From Cokeromyces recurvatus (taxonomy: Eukaryota; Mucoromycota; Mucoromycetes; Mucorales; Mucoraceae), in contig NW_026251388.1 in NCBI RefSeq assembly GCF_025118155.1, forward strand, positions 930,001-994,000: a stretch of 64,000 bases of DNA, given 5' to 3'. Positions 1 through 12,541 of the stretch are shown piece by piece. The position numbers were made by a program, and so were the translations under genes. The notes beneath the pieces were generated by a model. The model was not told the DNA's origin. It did no database searches and saw only the letters and a list, made by a program, of their open reading frames with translations. Numbering within the stretch: the first letter of the stretch is position 1; each line of letters opens with the position of its first letter.

Positions 1-730
1 CTCTTTATTCATTATTAAATATTTGACATACCGGTTTGACATTTTGATTAAAAGAGGAAGTTCTTTAGGCTTTCTTGCTGACCCCCAACACAAATATGCC
101 ACTTGCGCTCACACACACACACACTCTCTCTCTCATTCACTCAAACAAACTTACCATGTACCAGCTTTTTTTTTTTTTTTTTTTTTAAAAGTCATATTTT
201 TGTAGATAATGCCGGAAAGTCACGTGACTTTCTTGTTAAATTGAAATTGAATGACATGTTAAACTAGTCCATAAATATTTTATAAAAAAAAAAGCACCAC
301 ACAGTTGTATTATATAATATTAAATCATCCCATTAGCAAAATGAAATATAAAAAAGGGATATAAGTTTAAATCATATCCTAATGAGCAGTCTGATAATAC
401 TATTCATTATTACTGAGCTTATTGTTATTATGAGAACAAATGATAATTCAAACTTAAGTTATTTGCCTTAAAAGGAGTCATTTCTTTTTTTTTTTTTTGT
501 AGAAAGATATTTTCTAATAACAATAACTGTATTATTATTATTATTTAGTCAAGGTTTGGGTAACTCACCCTCCATAATATACTTGATATCATAAAAAGGC
601 AACTTTAGATCTTTCCAGTTATCTGCCTATTCGTGACTGCTAATCCTTTCATAATTCCAGTAAAAGGAACTCCTATTATATATTTTTTTTTTGCCTATTT
701 TTTTTTTTTTTGTTAAAGAATTCATCGATC
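1..730. other. Intergenic, upstream of neuroguidin gene
   Basis: No supportable gene. It holds a short CA then CT/TC microsatellite (about 111-135), a T-run near 167-186, further short A/T homopolymers and a perfect 18-bp palindrome (215-232, separate entry). The 5' end of the next gene lies at 731. A short open frame at 23-205 is low-complexity and is not believed. Confidence 0.6.
215..232. promoter_or_regulatory. 18-bp perfect palindrome with CACGTG core
   Basis: GAAAGTCACGTGACTTTC reads identically on both strands. Its core TCACGTGA is the classical bHLH E-box type (Cbf1/USF/MITF class sites). It lies about 500 bp upstream of the neuroguidin start. Regulatory use is inferred from perfect symmetry and a known core; no binding data are available. 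Confidence 0.4.
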
Positions 731-2121
731 ATGACTGAAGTAGCAACATTAGAAAAACCCATAGACATATCTACCGAGAATACAACCGATGGCAAGTGCC
801 TTTTTTTTTTCTTAAGAAAAAAAAAAAGATGGAGAGAGAAATACATAATAACTGTTTTTTTTTAAAAAAAAAAAATAGATTCAGTAGATTTCACCAAGCT
901 TATCAAAGATCTGAAGAAAAAGATTGGCGACATGAAAAACCAATTAAAACCACTTAAGCAAAAGTACGTTATTTTCCTCTCTCTTTTTTTTGTTTTGTTT
1001 TACATGTTTTTTTTTGTTAACTGACACACCTCCTTTTCTTAAAAAAAAAAAAGGGTCAAAGAGAATCAAATACAAACATCAAAAGGTGTATCCTTCCTTG
1101 AAGTCAAATACCAACTTATGCTTCAATATGTTCTTCAACTTGCATATTTTGTTCAGCTTAAAATCTCTGGGAAACAAATAGAAAATCATCCTGTCATTGA
1201 ATCTCTTGTAGAATTACGTGTGATTCTTGATAAAATGAAACCCATTGAAACTAAATTAAAATACCAAATTGATAAATTAGTACGAGCAGCCATGGTGGAT
1301 AGAACAAAGCAACAACAAGAAACTAAAAAGGAAATGACGACAGAGGAAGTTGTAGCTGCGGATCCTTTAGCCTTCAAACCTAATCCTATGAACTTGATCA
1401 ATAAAAAAGATGACAATGACGATGAAGTTGTTATTGATGAAGATACCACAGATGATATGACTGGCATCTATAGACCACCTAAATTGGCACCTGTTACTTA
1501 TAATGAGGATATCGGTAAAAAGAGTGGAAAGAAACAGAGAGATGAGGCACGTCTAAAGGAGAAGGCTTCTCGTTCTCGTTTGATGAAGGATATTATGACA
1601 GAAATGTCAGAGAATCCTGAAGAACTGGATGTGTATGGTGGCGTGAATGAAGGTTTAGGTTATGGTGATCGTATTGACAGCATGATTGCTGAAAAGGAAA
1701 GTTATGAAGAAAATAATTATGTTCGTCTTGCCGTTACTCGTAAAGAAAAACAAAGATTGAATAAGAATAGAAGAATGCGTTTCGAGAGTGAATTTGATGC
1801 AAGTATTTTTTTTTAAAAATATAATGTGACTACATCTAACATCTTATTTATACATTATAGAACTTGAATGATTTCTCTAATTTGGCTGCATTGGAGAAAG
1901 TGGAAGAAGAAGAAAATGAACGTTATCGTAATGTACTTAATCGTAAGAAACAACAGAATGAAGCATTTGGACGTGGTAACAAGCGTACAAGGGAAAATCA
2001 TGATGATGATGATGATAATGACTTTAATGGATTATTTGAAGGAGGAAGTAAAGGAAATAATAAATTTGCAGCTGCAAGACATAAAAAGAGAAAGAGCAAG
2101 CCAAAGAAGAAGAGATCTTAA
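731..2121 (+). CDS. NGDN: Neuroguidin / Lcp5 (Sas10-C1D family) rRNA-processing protein
   Basis: Model of four exons (731-791, 879-963, 1054-1798, 1861-2121) gives 383 aa. A Sas10/Utp3/C1D-type domain occupies about residues 25-130, including the characteristic stretch HPVIESLVELRVILDKMKPI. A charged middle region contains the IYRPPKLAPV segment typical of Lcp5/neuroguidin, and the C-terminus is lysine- and arginine-rich (nucleolar-type). Family knowledge: these proteins are U3 snoRNP/SSU processome factors for 18S rRNA maturation. Two of the three introns only keep frame if a GC donor is used (GCAAGT at 792 and at 1799). Choosing the nearby GT instead gives a stop or loses the conserved residues. 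The next gene is convergent, about 500 bp away. Confidence 0.88.
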
Positions 2122-2623
2122 TACTTATAAATTTAGACTTTAATTAATAAATATGTATTTATAAAATAACCATGTATTCTAATTATATATGAAAGTCTAG
2201 TAGTAGGTTTGTGTATCTATAAATATGATCCGTAGTTGTAATAATGCTGCTACAATATGAAGAATAGTAGTAATTAGCTGCTTCCATTCATGGTTTACTT
2301 TTTTTTTAAAAGTCAGCTAAACCAAACATTATTATAATTGCTAAATTAAAAAACAGTAATAAATAATAATAATAATAATAAAATATAATCGTCATTCATT
2401 GTAATGAGTGTTTATTTTAGCTATGAGCCTGCTCATACATATATTTTTTTTTTCATATAATAATTAAATAAGTTATGTATATATAGGTCAAACGAAACTG
2501 GGTATTAGGAAAGCATGCAACCATAAGATTCCCGCTTGTTATAAAACTGAAATGATCCAAGATAATGAAACTATTCCAAAAAGAAAAAAAAAAAAAAAGT
2601 TAAAAATTTGTTATAGATACAGC
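2122..2623. other. Convergent 3' intergenic
   Basis: AT-rich tail-to-tail region between the neuroguidin gene and the minus-strand receptor gene. It has AATAAA-like signals and short A-runs. I see no gene. Confidence 0.6.
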
Positions 2624-3792
2624 TTAAAAAAAAATAAACTTTACAAAAATACCCAAACAAACAAAGATATGCCAAATGGCATGACTTGTCATACCAGTTG
2701 CATCGAATTTTCCTGGAAAGAATTTTTCAGGGAAACGTTTTCCATAAACAATGACACCACAGGTATACATGATACAGCCAATTAAGACAGGTTTCAAAAA
2801 GGACAATGTAACCAGCAAACCCTTGAGAGTTGAGAGATGCAAGAGGGGTACGATACTTGAGAATGCCATGGCAACAAAAAGACCAATACGAAGAGGCCTA
2901 TAACGCTTTGTATCAAAGAATCTGAAAAAGGGCAAGATAACGCCGATACTACCAATGAGACAACTGAAGATGATATATCGAGCGCGTGGTATTGGTTCAC
3001 AGTAAAATCCAAAATGGACCACCATAGAGATAGAGGCTGTAATTAAAAAGGTGATACCAATATAATCCAAAGTGGCTGTGAAGCTTTTAATGTGATGTGC
3101 AGAATGGCAAATGAATGTATGATAGACAGAAGAACATAAAAGGCATAGTAAGGATGAGAAACAAAAGGCTATAAACATGAGTAAATCCAAATTTGAAGCT
3201 TCAGGGAATTTTCTCTAAAACAATATATAGTTTAGTATTTATTATTTTAAATCTCCAGTGATGAACTTACTGTAAAAATATGAACAGAAAGATATAAAAA
3301 GAAAAAGAAGCCTAAAAGATGACTCCAAATGTTCATCGTTTCATTATGTAACTTGAATAAGGATAACAAACAATCCTTTGATGTATGATAGAAGCGATAG
3401 CCAGATAAAACAAATTGATTCTCTCGTCGATCTTTAGGTAATTCTTCAAGGAGCAATAGACGTTTAGCTCCAAGCATCAAAGCCCTTGCTATTTCTCCAT
3501 TTTCACCTTTGAACATTAAATTTAATTCGTTATTATCATTGTTTTCTGATTCATCAGTTGACTTTAATTTGTTATTTACAGTAGCCAAGATCTGGGCTGC
3601 TAAAGAGGAGCCCTGAACAACTGATGTCGAAAATGATCGGCCTCTGTTATATGGGGTTGTTAATGTATCTTTAGTCGTTGCACTATTAGTTATAACTTGA
3701 GACTGTGAATATCGACGTAAGTGAAGACTTGTTTGTTCCAAATCATTGCCTAATAAAGTGGATGTCTGCTCTACAATCTCTGGTGGTGCCAT
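2624..3792 (-). CDS. AdipoR/PAQR (Izh/haemolysin-III family) membrane receptor
   Basis: Two exons (3792-3271, 3214-2624) give 370 aa. The N-terminal ~130 residues are cytosolic-type and polar. SGYRFYHTSKDCLLSLFKLH followed by NETMNIWSHLLG is the hallmark PAQR entry into the first membrane helix. About seven hydrophobic helices follow. The conserved metal-site signature S...H of the second helix region (CSSVYHTFICHS) and the C-terminal H-x3-H pair (GMTSHAIWHIFV) are present; in AdipoR structures these residues bind zinc. Family knowledge: progestin/adipoQ receptors with ceramidase-like activity; yeast Izh proteins act in zinc and sterol homeostasis. The two-exon join is clean (GTAAGT/TTTTAG). 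Which Izh paralogue it is cannot be settled here. Confidence 0.9.
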
Positions 3793-4387
3793 GATAATAA
3801 ATTAGAAAAAAAAAAAAAAGAAAAGAAAAGAAACGAAAAAAGAAAGGTTGAAAAGGTTTAAATAGTAACAAAACAAAATGTTGTCAATTGAAACAACAAG
3901 GCTCGATTTTTTTTCCTTTATATAGAATAACAATAAGGAAAAAAAAAAGGGGAGGAAACAATGATGATATAAATGTTTAAGAATATATATACACACAAAA
4001 GAAAAGAAAAAAAAAAAAAGTAAGACAGAATAGATGGCCATCAATGTATACTAACTCTCCCCCCAAATTGTGAGTTAATAAGCCAATCGGAATTTGACGC
4101 AGAACTAATAAGGTACTCGTTCAGCTAACCTAAGGTAGAGCACGTCACGATCAAGGGTCTGTTGCGGTTACTGTTACTATGGTAGCGTGCGAATCATCAC
4201 GTTACTTTTTTTTATTTTATTTAATTTTATTTTTTTATTTTTTTTTTTCCAACATAGTAGTAAATATTCATTGTAAACATTTATTTGATTGTTCTGAAAA
4301 AAAAAAAACAAGAAAAAATGTATATTATTTTTTTTAATTTTGTTTGTTTTTTTATCTTTCTTCTTTTCTTTCTTTATTTTATAAAAA
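3793..4387. promoter_or_regulatory. Divergent promoter region between PAQR gene and SPG1
   Basis: About 600 bp separates the two divergently transcribed starts (3792 minus, 4388 plus). It contains pyrimidine/purine-rich runs, a slightly GC-richer segment at about 4050-4200 and T-rich tracts just before 4388. No specific element is certain. Confidence 0.45.
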
Positions 4388-5429
4388 ATGAGTGTTCATA
4401 ACTCTTCTTCTTTCTCGCCTTCACCTTCAACTTCTGCTTCCTTAAGAAGAACAATGGCATCTACTAACAATAATAACAACCAGGATAATAATAATTCATC
4501 TCCGACAAATAGGTAAAGTGAGACATAGGACAGATGGAAAAAAAAAAATAAGGTTAACTGAAAAAAAAAAATGATATACAGCGTTATATTAAAAATGGGA
4601 ATTATTGGTGATGCGCAAATTGGTAAAACGAGTTTGATGATAAAATATGCTGAAGGAGCCTATGATACAGAATATACACAAACTTTAGGTTAGCATTCAT
4701 TAATAAGCATGTATAATATATATTTTATTCATAATTCTGTATATACATATATAAATACATAAAGGCGTTAATTTTATGGAGAAAACGATTTTGATTAGAC
4801 AAACAGAAATAACATTTAGTATATGGGATTTAGGAGGTTTTATATCAGAATAGATGCATATTATACGATTGATTCTAATCATCCATGTATGTGATAGGTC
4901 AAAAAGAATTTGCGAGTATGCTACCATTAGTTTGTAGTGATGCAGTAGCTATACTCTTTACATTTGATTTATCAAGAAAGTCAACATTAAATGGTTTAAG
5001 AGAATGGTATAGACAAGCGAGAGGATTGAATAAGGTAAATCAACAATTAATGTTATTTTTAGATTTATATTAAATGCATATTATTATTGTTTTGATAGAG
5101 TGCTATTCCATTATTAGTAGGCACAAAATATGACGAATTTATAAATTTATCATTTGAAGATCAAGATGAAATTACAAGACAAGTTAAAAGAAAAAAAAAA
5201 GACATATTTAATAATATCATACCCTTTTGGTTATTAATATTAAGTTTATTTATAGGCAAGAAGATATGCTAAAGTGATGAAAGCGCCACTTATTTTTTGT
5301 TCAACAGCAGAATCAATTAATGTTCAAAAGATTTATAAGCTTGTATTAGCTAAAGTATTTGATTTAACTTGCACTCTTCCAGAAATATCCGAGATTGGCG
5401 GTCCCATTTTAGAATATAAACATTGCTAA
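4388..5429 (+). CDS. SPG1: Spg1/Tem1-type septation GTPase
   Basis: Six exons (4388-4512, 4582-4688, 4765-4836, 4898-5034, 5099-5182, 5256-5429) give 232 aa. After a ~40-residue Ser/Asn-rich N-terminus comes a small GTPase fold: P-loop GDAQIGKTS, switch-II WDLGG in place of the Ras DTAGQ, and guanine-binding GTKYD in place of NKxD, then the STAES G5-like motif. WDLGG with GTKYD is diagnostic for the Spg1/Tem1 family (fission-yeast septation initiation network, budding-yeast mitotic exit network). No C-terminal CaaX box is present, as expected for this family. It controls onset of septation from the spindle pole body. The gene is convergent with the IQGAP gene, which is also a cytokinesis factor. 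Confidence 0.93.
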
Positions 5430-6153
5430 ATATATATAAATATCAATATAAACATATAATGTGTATGCCTTTTTTATTCTATACTATTATATAATACACA
5501 AATCAATATAGCATTTAAAAAAAAAAGAAGTCTAAAAATAACACTTATCCAATGTATGGTAGACTTGATTCGATTGGTTATCATTCTAAAGAAGAAGAAA
5601 AAAAAAGGGGAAAATCTTTTGTATTAATAGATTTAGATTCAAAAATAGATTACATTTTATTTCAAGGCACAAATAAAATGTGTCAAAATTAAAAAAAAAA
5701 ATACCTGTATATTGTCAATATAAGTAACAATAACTCATCCAAGAACTTTCCTTGTATCCTTAATTACTTATTAAATATCTACTTCTGCTTGAGTAATAAA
5801 TAATTTAAAAGTATTTTTTTTTGTGTTATATATTCAATAAAGTGTTATCTGCTCTAGTATAATTTTATACATTTATCGTTTTTTTTTTTAAATTTATATT
5901 CATCTAATTCTGTGTAGAGTATTAGTTTTACTGTAAATCTATCTTTTATACATAGATCATATATTTTCTTTATTATGTTAAATATGTATTTGGGACATGC
6001 CATGATTATCTTTAGGTATTTCTGTCTTTATGTTAATCAAATCTGCTAGCACACGTATATCTTTGTTGAAATTATATATTTATTGTAGAAATGGGTATAA
6101 ACAAAAAAATATATATATATATATGTGTATATAAAGTAGTTTAGTAACTTGTA
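5430..6153. other. Convergent intergenic, SPG1 / IQGAP
   Basis: AT-rich 3' flanks with short A/T homopolymers and a TA-rich stretch near 6107-6125. I see no coding potential or RNA gene. Confidence 0.55.
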
Positions 6154-9100
6154 CTAAGCGTAAAATCTAAAAAAAAAGAAAAAAAAGAAACAATTAATAT
6201 AGAATAGATAACAGATATATACTATAGATACTTACTTCTTATTAATAAAATAAACAAGTAAATTAACATTAACTTCAACTAAGCCATCCAATACTGTCAT
6301 TGTTTGAAAGCCTTCATATTGTGTTTGTAACAATTCTTCATAGCGCATATTCACTTGTATAGTTGACATGGGCCAATCAGAATAATTACCTTCAATAGTA
6401 ATCACACCAATTTCATGCATGGATAAAATAATCGATATACGATCATAGAAACGCTTAGGGACATCCTCCACATGTAATAAAATATGACGATCATACAATT
6501 GTTTGGCTGTATATTTATAAGTTCCAAATTTGGGCATTATTCCTTTCCTTTGCAAACGTCGTAAATGGAAATATTGACGAGTGAATGGCAAGGTAAGCTT
6601 ATGTTTCCTTTGACCTCTCTTCGTCACCATAGCTGTCATACACCCGTTCAGATAATGCTCATATGAATTGTATTGATCTATTAAATATTCATGTTTTTCT
6701 TTCAAATGATTCAAGGTAGACTTGAGACTAAATAATTCCTTATTTCGTTGAAGACGACGAGAGTGTTGGCCTGTGATATCACGAGCAATCATACTGATTA
6801 TTTCTTGATAACCTTGAATGATATTATTACGTACTAAATTATCAACTAATCCACGTGTAATTTCCTTAAGCTGATAGAAGGTAATCCTAATATTATTATT
6901 AATTATTATTTAATACCTATATGTATATACATATTTAATATTTATATTTAATAGTTTACTTTGCCAAATCTACTTTGCTTTTAGAATTTCCTAATATAAT
7001 ATATCTTCTTTTTGAAGCAACAAAATCATCCTTCTCTACAAACTCTTTTGATATACTATCTTTCCAAACAGTTTCCTGTTTTTCAGTGACTCGCGCATTA
7101 AAGATATCATTGAGATCATGTCCTGACTGAATCTTGATGACATATACAATTAGTCGTTTAGCATCCAGTATCATTTCTTGAACACGAGCTTCAAGATCAT
7201 CTTTAGGAGCTAAGCTAGCCTTAGTTGATAATGTGAGACATATACTAGACTCAGGTAATTCAATTTCAGGATGATAGGGTGATGGACCAAGATGATATAA
7301 AATTGTTCGCAAAATATCAGAGCCTTCTGGTTCAATATCTTCTAAATTCTTTTCAAGTATATAATGTAAATGAAATAATTCTAGAGGAGATATATGAATG
7401 GTAGGTTTGTAAGGGATAATATGATCGGTTAATTCATTCATATCAAAATAAGTTTCAGGATCTTCAACATCAATTACTATATATATGTGTATAGTGGTCA
7501 GTCACTTATATATTAATACTAAAGATATGTTTTTTTCTCTTCTCTCTCTCTTTACATGTTAAAAACCAGTCATTAAAATTTTTGCTTGCTTCAGCAATAT
7601 AATCATTAAACAGTGTCTTGTGAGGTTCATCTTCAAAAAATGTTCCGCTAGATATTTTCTGAAGTATCTTGGAAATTTCTGCTAAATTTCGTCTTTGTAA
7701 AGGTGTAACAACTGCAGAAATAACATCGTATTGTTCAGGCGCACTACAAAAGAACATGAGAATTATATATATATATATATAAAAGGAACCCCTCTAGTTG
7801 AAATCAATACACTTACATAATAGCAGGGTTTAGGTAACGATAATAAATAAAATGACCAATGACACGCAAAATACGATCGTGAGACTCATCTGGAAAGCTA
7901 TCTTTAAGAACAAGCCAAAGCTCCTTAGCTATAACACGAATACCATAAGGTATATCATTGACGGTGGATATGATAGTCAAGATAAAGTGCCCTACAATCT
8001 CTTTCAGGTTATCCACATGAGTCGTAAAAATATCCAAGACATTTGAATCAGCAAGGGCTTCTTTAACAGAACTCGGTGGGAGTCGATTGGAGGGTGTACC
8101 GGTTCTTGATTCCTTACCGTTTTGAATCTTTTGATATATACTCATAGGGTCTAAATCTAAATCCATAAATTCATTACAGATAGCTTGATTGATGAGTGGA
8201 GTTAGTAAGGTACGGAAGAACTCACGCTCTTTAGCTCCTCGATTAATCTGAACGATAAGTTTCATAAAGATATAGTTCCCAAGCATAAATTCCTGGGTGT
8301 TTCCTATACCCTTTATTTCTTCATCGATGCATGACTTACACAGATTGATCATCAAGTATTCTTCACGAGTATTTGTAGCATAACCAAATAAAGAAAGTAC
8401 AGTGGACTCGATGAGTCGCTGACTGCAGACCCCTGATCGATTGAGTAATGATAATAGATTGGTAAGGTACCTTGGCTGGGTCTGTAAGAGGTAAACGAGT
8501 TGTTCAAAGAGTGCACGACGTTCTCTACCTTCTTTATCAGTAAGGGATAACGAGAAGGGCCCCTCCAGAGCTGGACTGTTCATTTTATCGATTGCTTTAC
8601 TCATCAGTTGTTCCTTGCGTTTCTTAAAGGCACCACTTTGTTTCAAGACTTCCTCAAATGTAATTACATTTTTTATAAAGAGAGCAATCTGAAGGTCCAA
8701 TAGCATAACATGAGCATCCAATTCATTGTTTTCTTTAATGCTCTCAATCACTTGTTGTCTAAGGGCCTCTATCACTAATTCACGATCGAAATCAAGATCA
8801 CTATTATCTAATAAATGAATAAAATTCTTGACTTCACTCACAGACGGATTTACGTTTGTTTTCAATTTGAGATAGGCTATATTATTAAATTTAGTCTTCA
8901 CGATTCGTTGAGCCCTGATGATTTTATCTATGTTGGTATGATAATGATGCATGATCTTTCCCTTCCTGGATTGAACCAGATAGGATCTACAAGCAGCCTG
9001 AAATTGAATAATAAAATCAATGTGAACTGAAAAATTAGATTGTTTCAAGTGGAGCATCTTACGAGCTCTATTCCCTCTAACAGATGCTTGAAATCGAATA

Positions 9101-10521
9101 AGGATAGAAAGAAAGGGCTCGGATCGATAGTATTGACGTAATCTATTAAACCTCTTTCTAGCGAGCCAAGTACGAATCCAGGTTTGACATACAATTAATT
9201 TCTTTTCGTTCAATTCCCTTTCTTCTTCTCCTGCAGTAATAGAAGCTTGGCTTGAATCTGAATCCCATTCTCCTTCTTCCTCAATGATAAGCTCAGGTAT
9301 ATCCGTATTGTAATAGTCTACACCAGAGTGCCCTAATTTAGCTAAACGTTGATAGCTATAGTCACCATTCGTTGTAATAGAACATATATCATCATCATCA
9401 TCATCATCATTAGAAAATTCATTTAATTCACGTTTTAAAGAAGTACGAATATTTAAAAAGTTAGGCATAGGCACACCCGACATATCCAAATGACGTTGAG
9501 TTTTAGTTAACTCCTCATCTAAGATAAAATTGTATATTATTATTGACCTATATATATATATATATATTATATTATATGAGACATACTAGTGAATTGAAGT
9601 TGGCCTAATAAATTTTTAATATTGGGAGCCAAACGCTTTTGTGATAACAGGTGACTAAGCAATTAAAGAATAAATTCAATTTATAACCATATATGAATAT
9701 ATACATGTATATAATAACAAATACTTGTATGTACCTAAGTGCATGAATACAATAAATAACCTTTGGTATATTCTTCTTTTCATATAGATCAGTTAATTCA
9801 AACCAAAAGATTTGAGGTAACTTTACAACTTTTAAAGTATCAAAAAAGTAATTTATATTGTCAGAATGGCGAAATTGCAATTTTGAATCCTTTATAGAAA
9901 GACAATATATGTATACATGTATTAGAATGGAAAAAAAAAGTATATAAATGTATATATATATATGTGTGTGTGTGTATAGTACCTGAAATATCTTTCGAAC
10001 AATACCAGGTACAATCCAATTAGCAAGTTTAGCAAGTATGACACCATCTCGCATGGATTCTTCTATTTGAATGATAGAATCAATTTCTTCTTGTAAGCAA
10101 TCCTCTATCCATCTAGAAAGAGCATTATTAAACATATACACAATATGTATACATATAAACAACACTGATATACACACTATTTATTTATTTATATTTACTC
10201 TTTTGCTTCACCAATATGACAAAGATATTCATAAGCTAATAAATTATTTCTTTGCTTATCCATCCATTGGCTTGTAAAAGTCTTTTTATCCTTTTGAAGC
10301 CGAATCCTACCTTGCATCCCTATCATATATTTTTTTTTTTTTTTTTTTAAAAAAATAAATAAATAAATCGCATGTAATATCTCTTTCCTTTTTTTCTTTA
10401 TGTCTTTACCAACCACATCTTGAGCATCTTCAGTAATTGTAGGTATTCTTAAATGTGTCAAGCCTTTGTTACCTGCTATCACAGAAAGTGTTTTTAACAG
10501 AGTTGGTTGATGACTAGACAT
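6154..10521 (-). CDS. IQGAP-family scaffold (Rng2/Iqg1-like)
   Basis: Ten exons on the minus strand: 10521-10410, 10310-10199, 10112-9983, 9889-9735, 9654-9587, 9518-7817, 7743-7556, 7476-6960, 6886-6236 and 6166-6154. They give 1215 aa. Order: calponin-homology domain (about 45-165, with MRDGVILAKLANWIVPG), about four IQ-type helices (about 300-400), GAP-related domain (about 430-820, with YYRYLNPAIIAPEQYDV), and RasGAP_C domain to the end. The arginine-finger position reads FGYATNTREEY, as in IQGAPs that do not stimulate GTP hydrolysis. The C-terminus ends NKK-FYA, like the NKKFY end of animal IQGAP1, and this needs the 13-nt last exon. IQGAPs organise the actin ring and bind calmodulin and Cdc42/Rac. 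At 1215 aa it is shorter than Rng2 or Iqg1 (about 1500), because the spacer between CH and IQ is short. Confidence 0.93.
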
Positions 10522-10966
10522 ATTTCTTCCTAATAATAATAATAATAATAAAAAAGAGTGACCCTAACAAGAAAAATAATAAAAATATCAATATTTAAAT
10601 ATAATCCAAAAAAAAAAATGAATCAAAACTCTTGGATCAACAAAGCTATTATAAACTCTTATTATTTATGCATTCCTAAGAAAAGTTTATTTTAACAAAA
10701 AAAAAAAAAAAAAAAAAAAAAAGATCTGCAGCCTATTATATAATAATTGTATGTATGTGTTTTTATTCATCATTTAATGTAGTAGTATTTATATGCACAT
10801 ATGTTTATATACGTGGATTTCCTTCTTTCTTTTTTTCTCTCTCTCTCTCGCCACAGCTTTTTTTCGATTAAAATAATAATAATAATAAAATTAAGCTGTA
10901 AAGATGTATAATCATGATTAAAGACTTTACTGTGCTTGTCATTATTATTTATTTTATTTATTTATT
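10522..10966. other. Intergenic, IQGAP promoter side
   Basis: Head-to-tail spacer between IQGAP (starts 10521, minus) and the 3' end of the PP2A-A gene. It contains TAA microsatellites, an A-run near 10697-10722 and a CT-rich tract near 10821-10850. No gene. Confidence 0.55.
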
Positions 10967-12488
10967 TTAACATTTACCACTACTTTCCAAAGCTCTAATA
11001 GCAAAGAATTTAACGTCAACGTCTTGATCTGTACTTAATTTTTCAAGTGTAGGTTTAACTGAAATATCAATAAGTTCAACTGTACTTGGATCTTTTTTCA
11101 ATAATGGTATCAAGGTCTCCAATGATTTAGCAACATTAAACCGAATATTAGGGATGGGATCTTTTGACATTTCTGTAATTATTGGAAGAATATATTCTTT
11201 TACCATCACAGGAGTTAAAGCTTCAGCCATTGTCTATGAAAAAAATAAATAAATAAATATCATATAGTGGACACATGTAGTTTCAATGAATTCAAATTTA
11301 CAGTTAATGCAAAAATAGTTGTCATTCTATGTAAATAGTTTTCATCACTCATCATCTTCATCACTTCAGGGATAATGGCTGCTTTAGCCCATTCAGCACC
11401 AAACACTTCTGTTAATTTCATTAAATTCTTAGTTGCGGCCTCACGAATGGAGAATACAAGATCGCGAAGCCATGACATGCATAATTCAAGAAGTTTTTCT
11501 TCAAAGAATTTTGAACCAAATTGTTTAGCTAAAAGTGGAATATATTCAATAATAGCTAAACGAATACGCCATTGCTTATCTTCAGATAATTCAACAATAG
11601 CAGGGAGTAATGCTTGGGAAACTCGTTCAATTCCAATAGCTTAGAGAAGAGAAATAACATTCATTTTAATCAATACAAGTATGTATGTATGTATCGACCA
11701 TTTAAACTCACCTTTATTAATCGTTTCTAAGTTAGAGATAACATTCAAACGAACATCTGGAAAATCATCAGTTAATTGAACCAAGAATAATGGTAATAAG
11801 TATTCCATAGTACTATGAACATATATACATTAGTTGTGTATAACCACATATTTCTTGTTTTTCATCTTACGCGTCTTGACCGATAATAGGTGCTAAACCA
11901 CTGATATCTTTAGCAAGAGCAGCACGTGCATGTTGATTAACATCTGCAGCAAGTTCCTTGATACAAGGTAATAGTTTTTCGATAATGACAGTTTTATCAA
12001 TAAGCTTACCATATCCTGGAATTTGACTAGCAGCAGCAGTTCTAACTTCTCCTTCTGTATCCTTCAACATACTAACAAATGCTGCAGTGAAATTCTCTCT
12101 GGCAAGTTCTTGACCGAATGCTTCAGCAAGCTTCAATATTTCATTCATAAAATCAGATTTCTTTTCTTTTTTTTTAAAAAAAAGGACTAAAATATTATAT
12201 TTACCTCGACATATTTTGAAGCAACCATATATCTTACTCTCCAAGCTTTATCATTAGCTAAGGCCATAAAAGCGGGCAATAAAAGCTCTTTGGTTTGTTC
12301 TTTAGAAAGTCGATTTGCAAGAGCAACTAAAACTTCAACTGTTAAAAGACGGACAGAATCTTGATCATCTTGAGCTAGTTTTTGAAATAATGTAATGATA
12401 ACTGAATGAACATCTTCATCAGAAGCTTCATTAGCAAGATTCTATTTTTATTCACGTTAGTTAACAAATAAAAAAAAGCTTTTTTCTT

Positions 12489-12541
<53 letters not shown>

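Noticed and set aside
4110..4190. GGTAGAGCAC resembling a tRNA D-arm/A box
   Set aside because: No B box (GGTTCGANTCC), no acceptor-stem pairing and no plausible anticodon arm; treated as intergenic.
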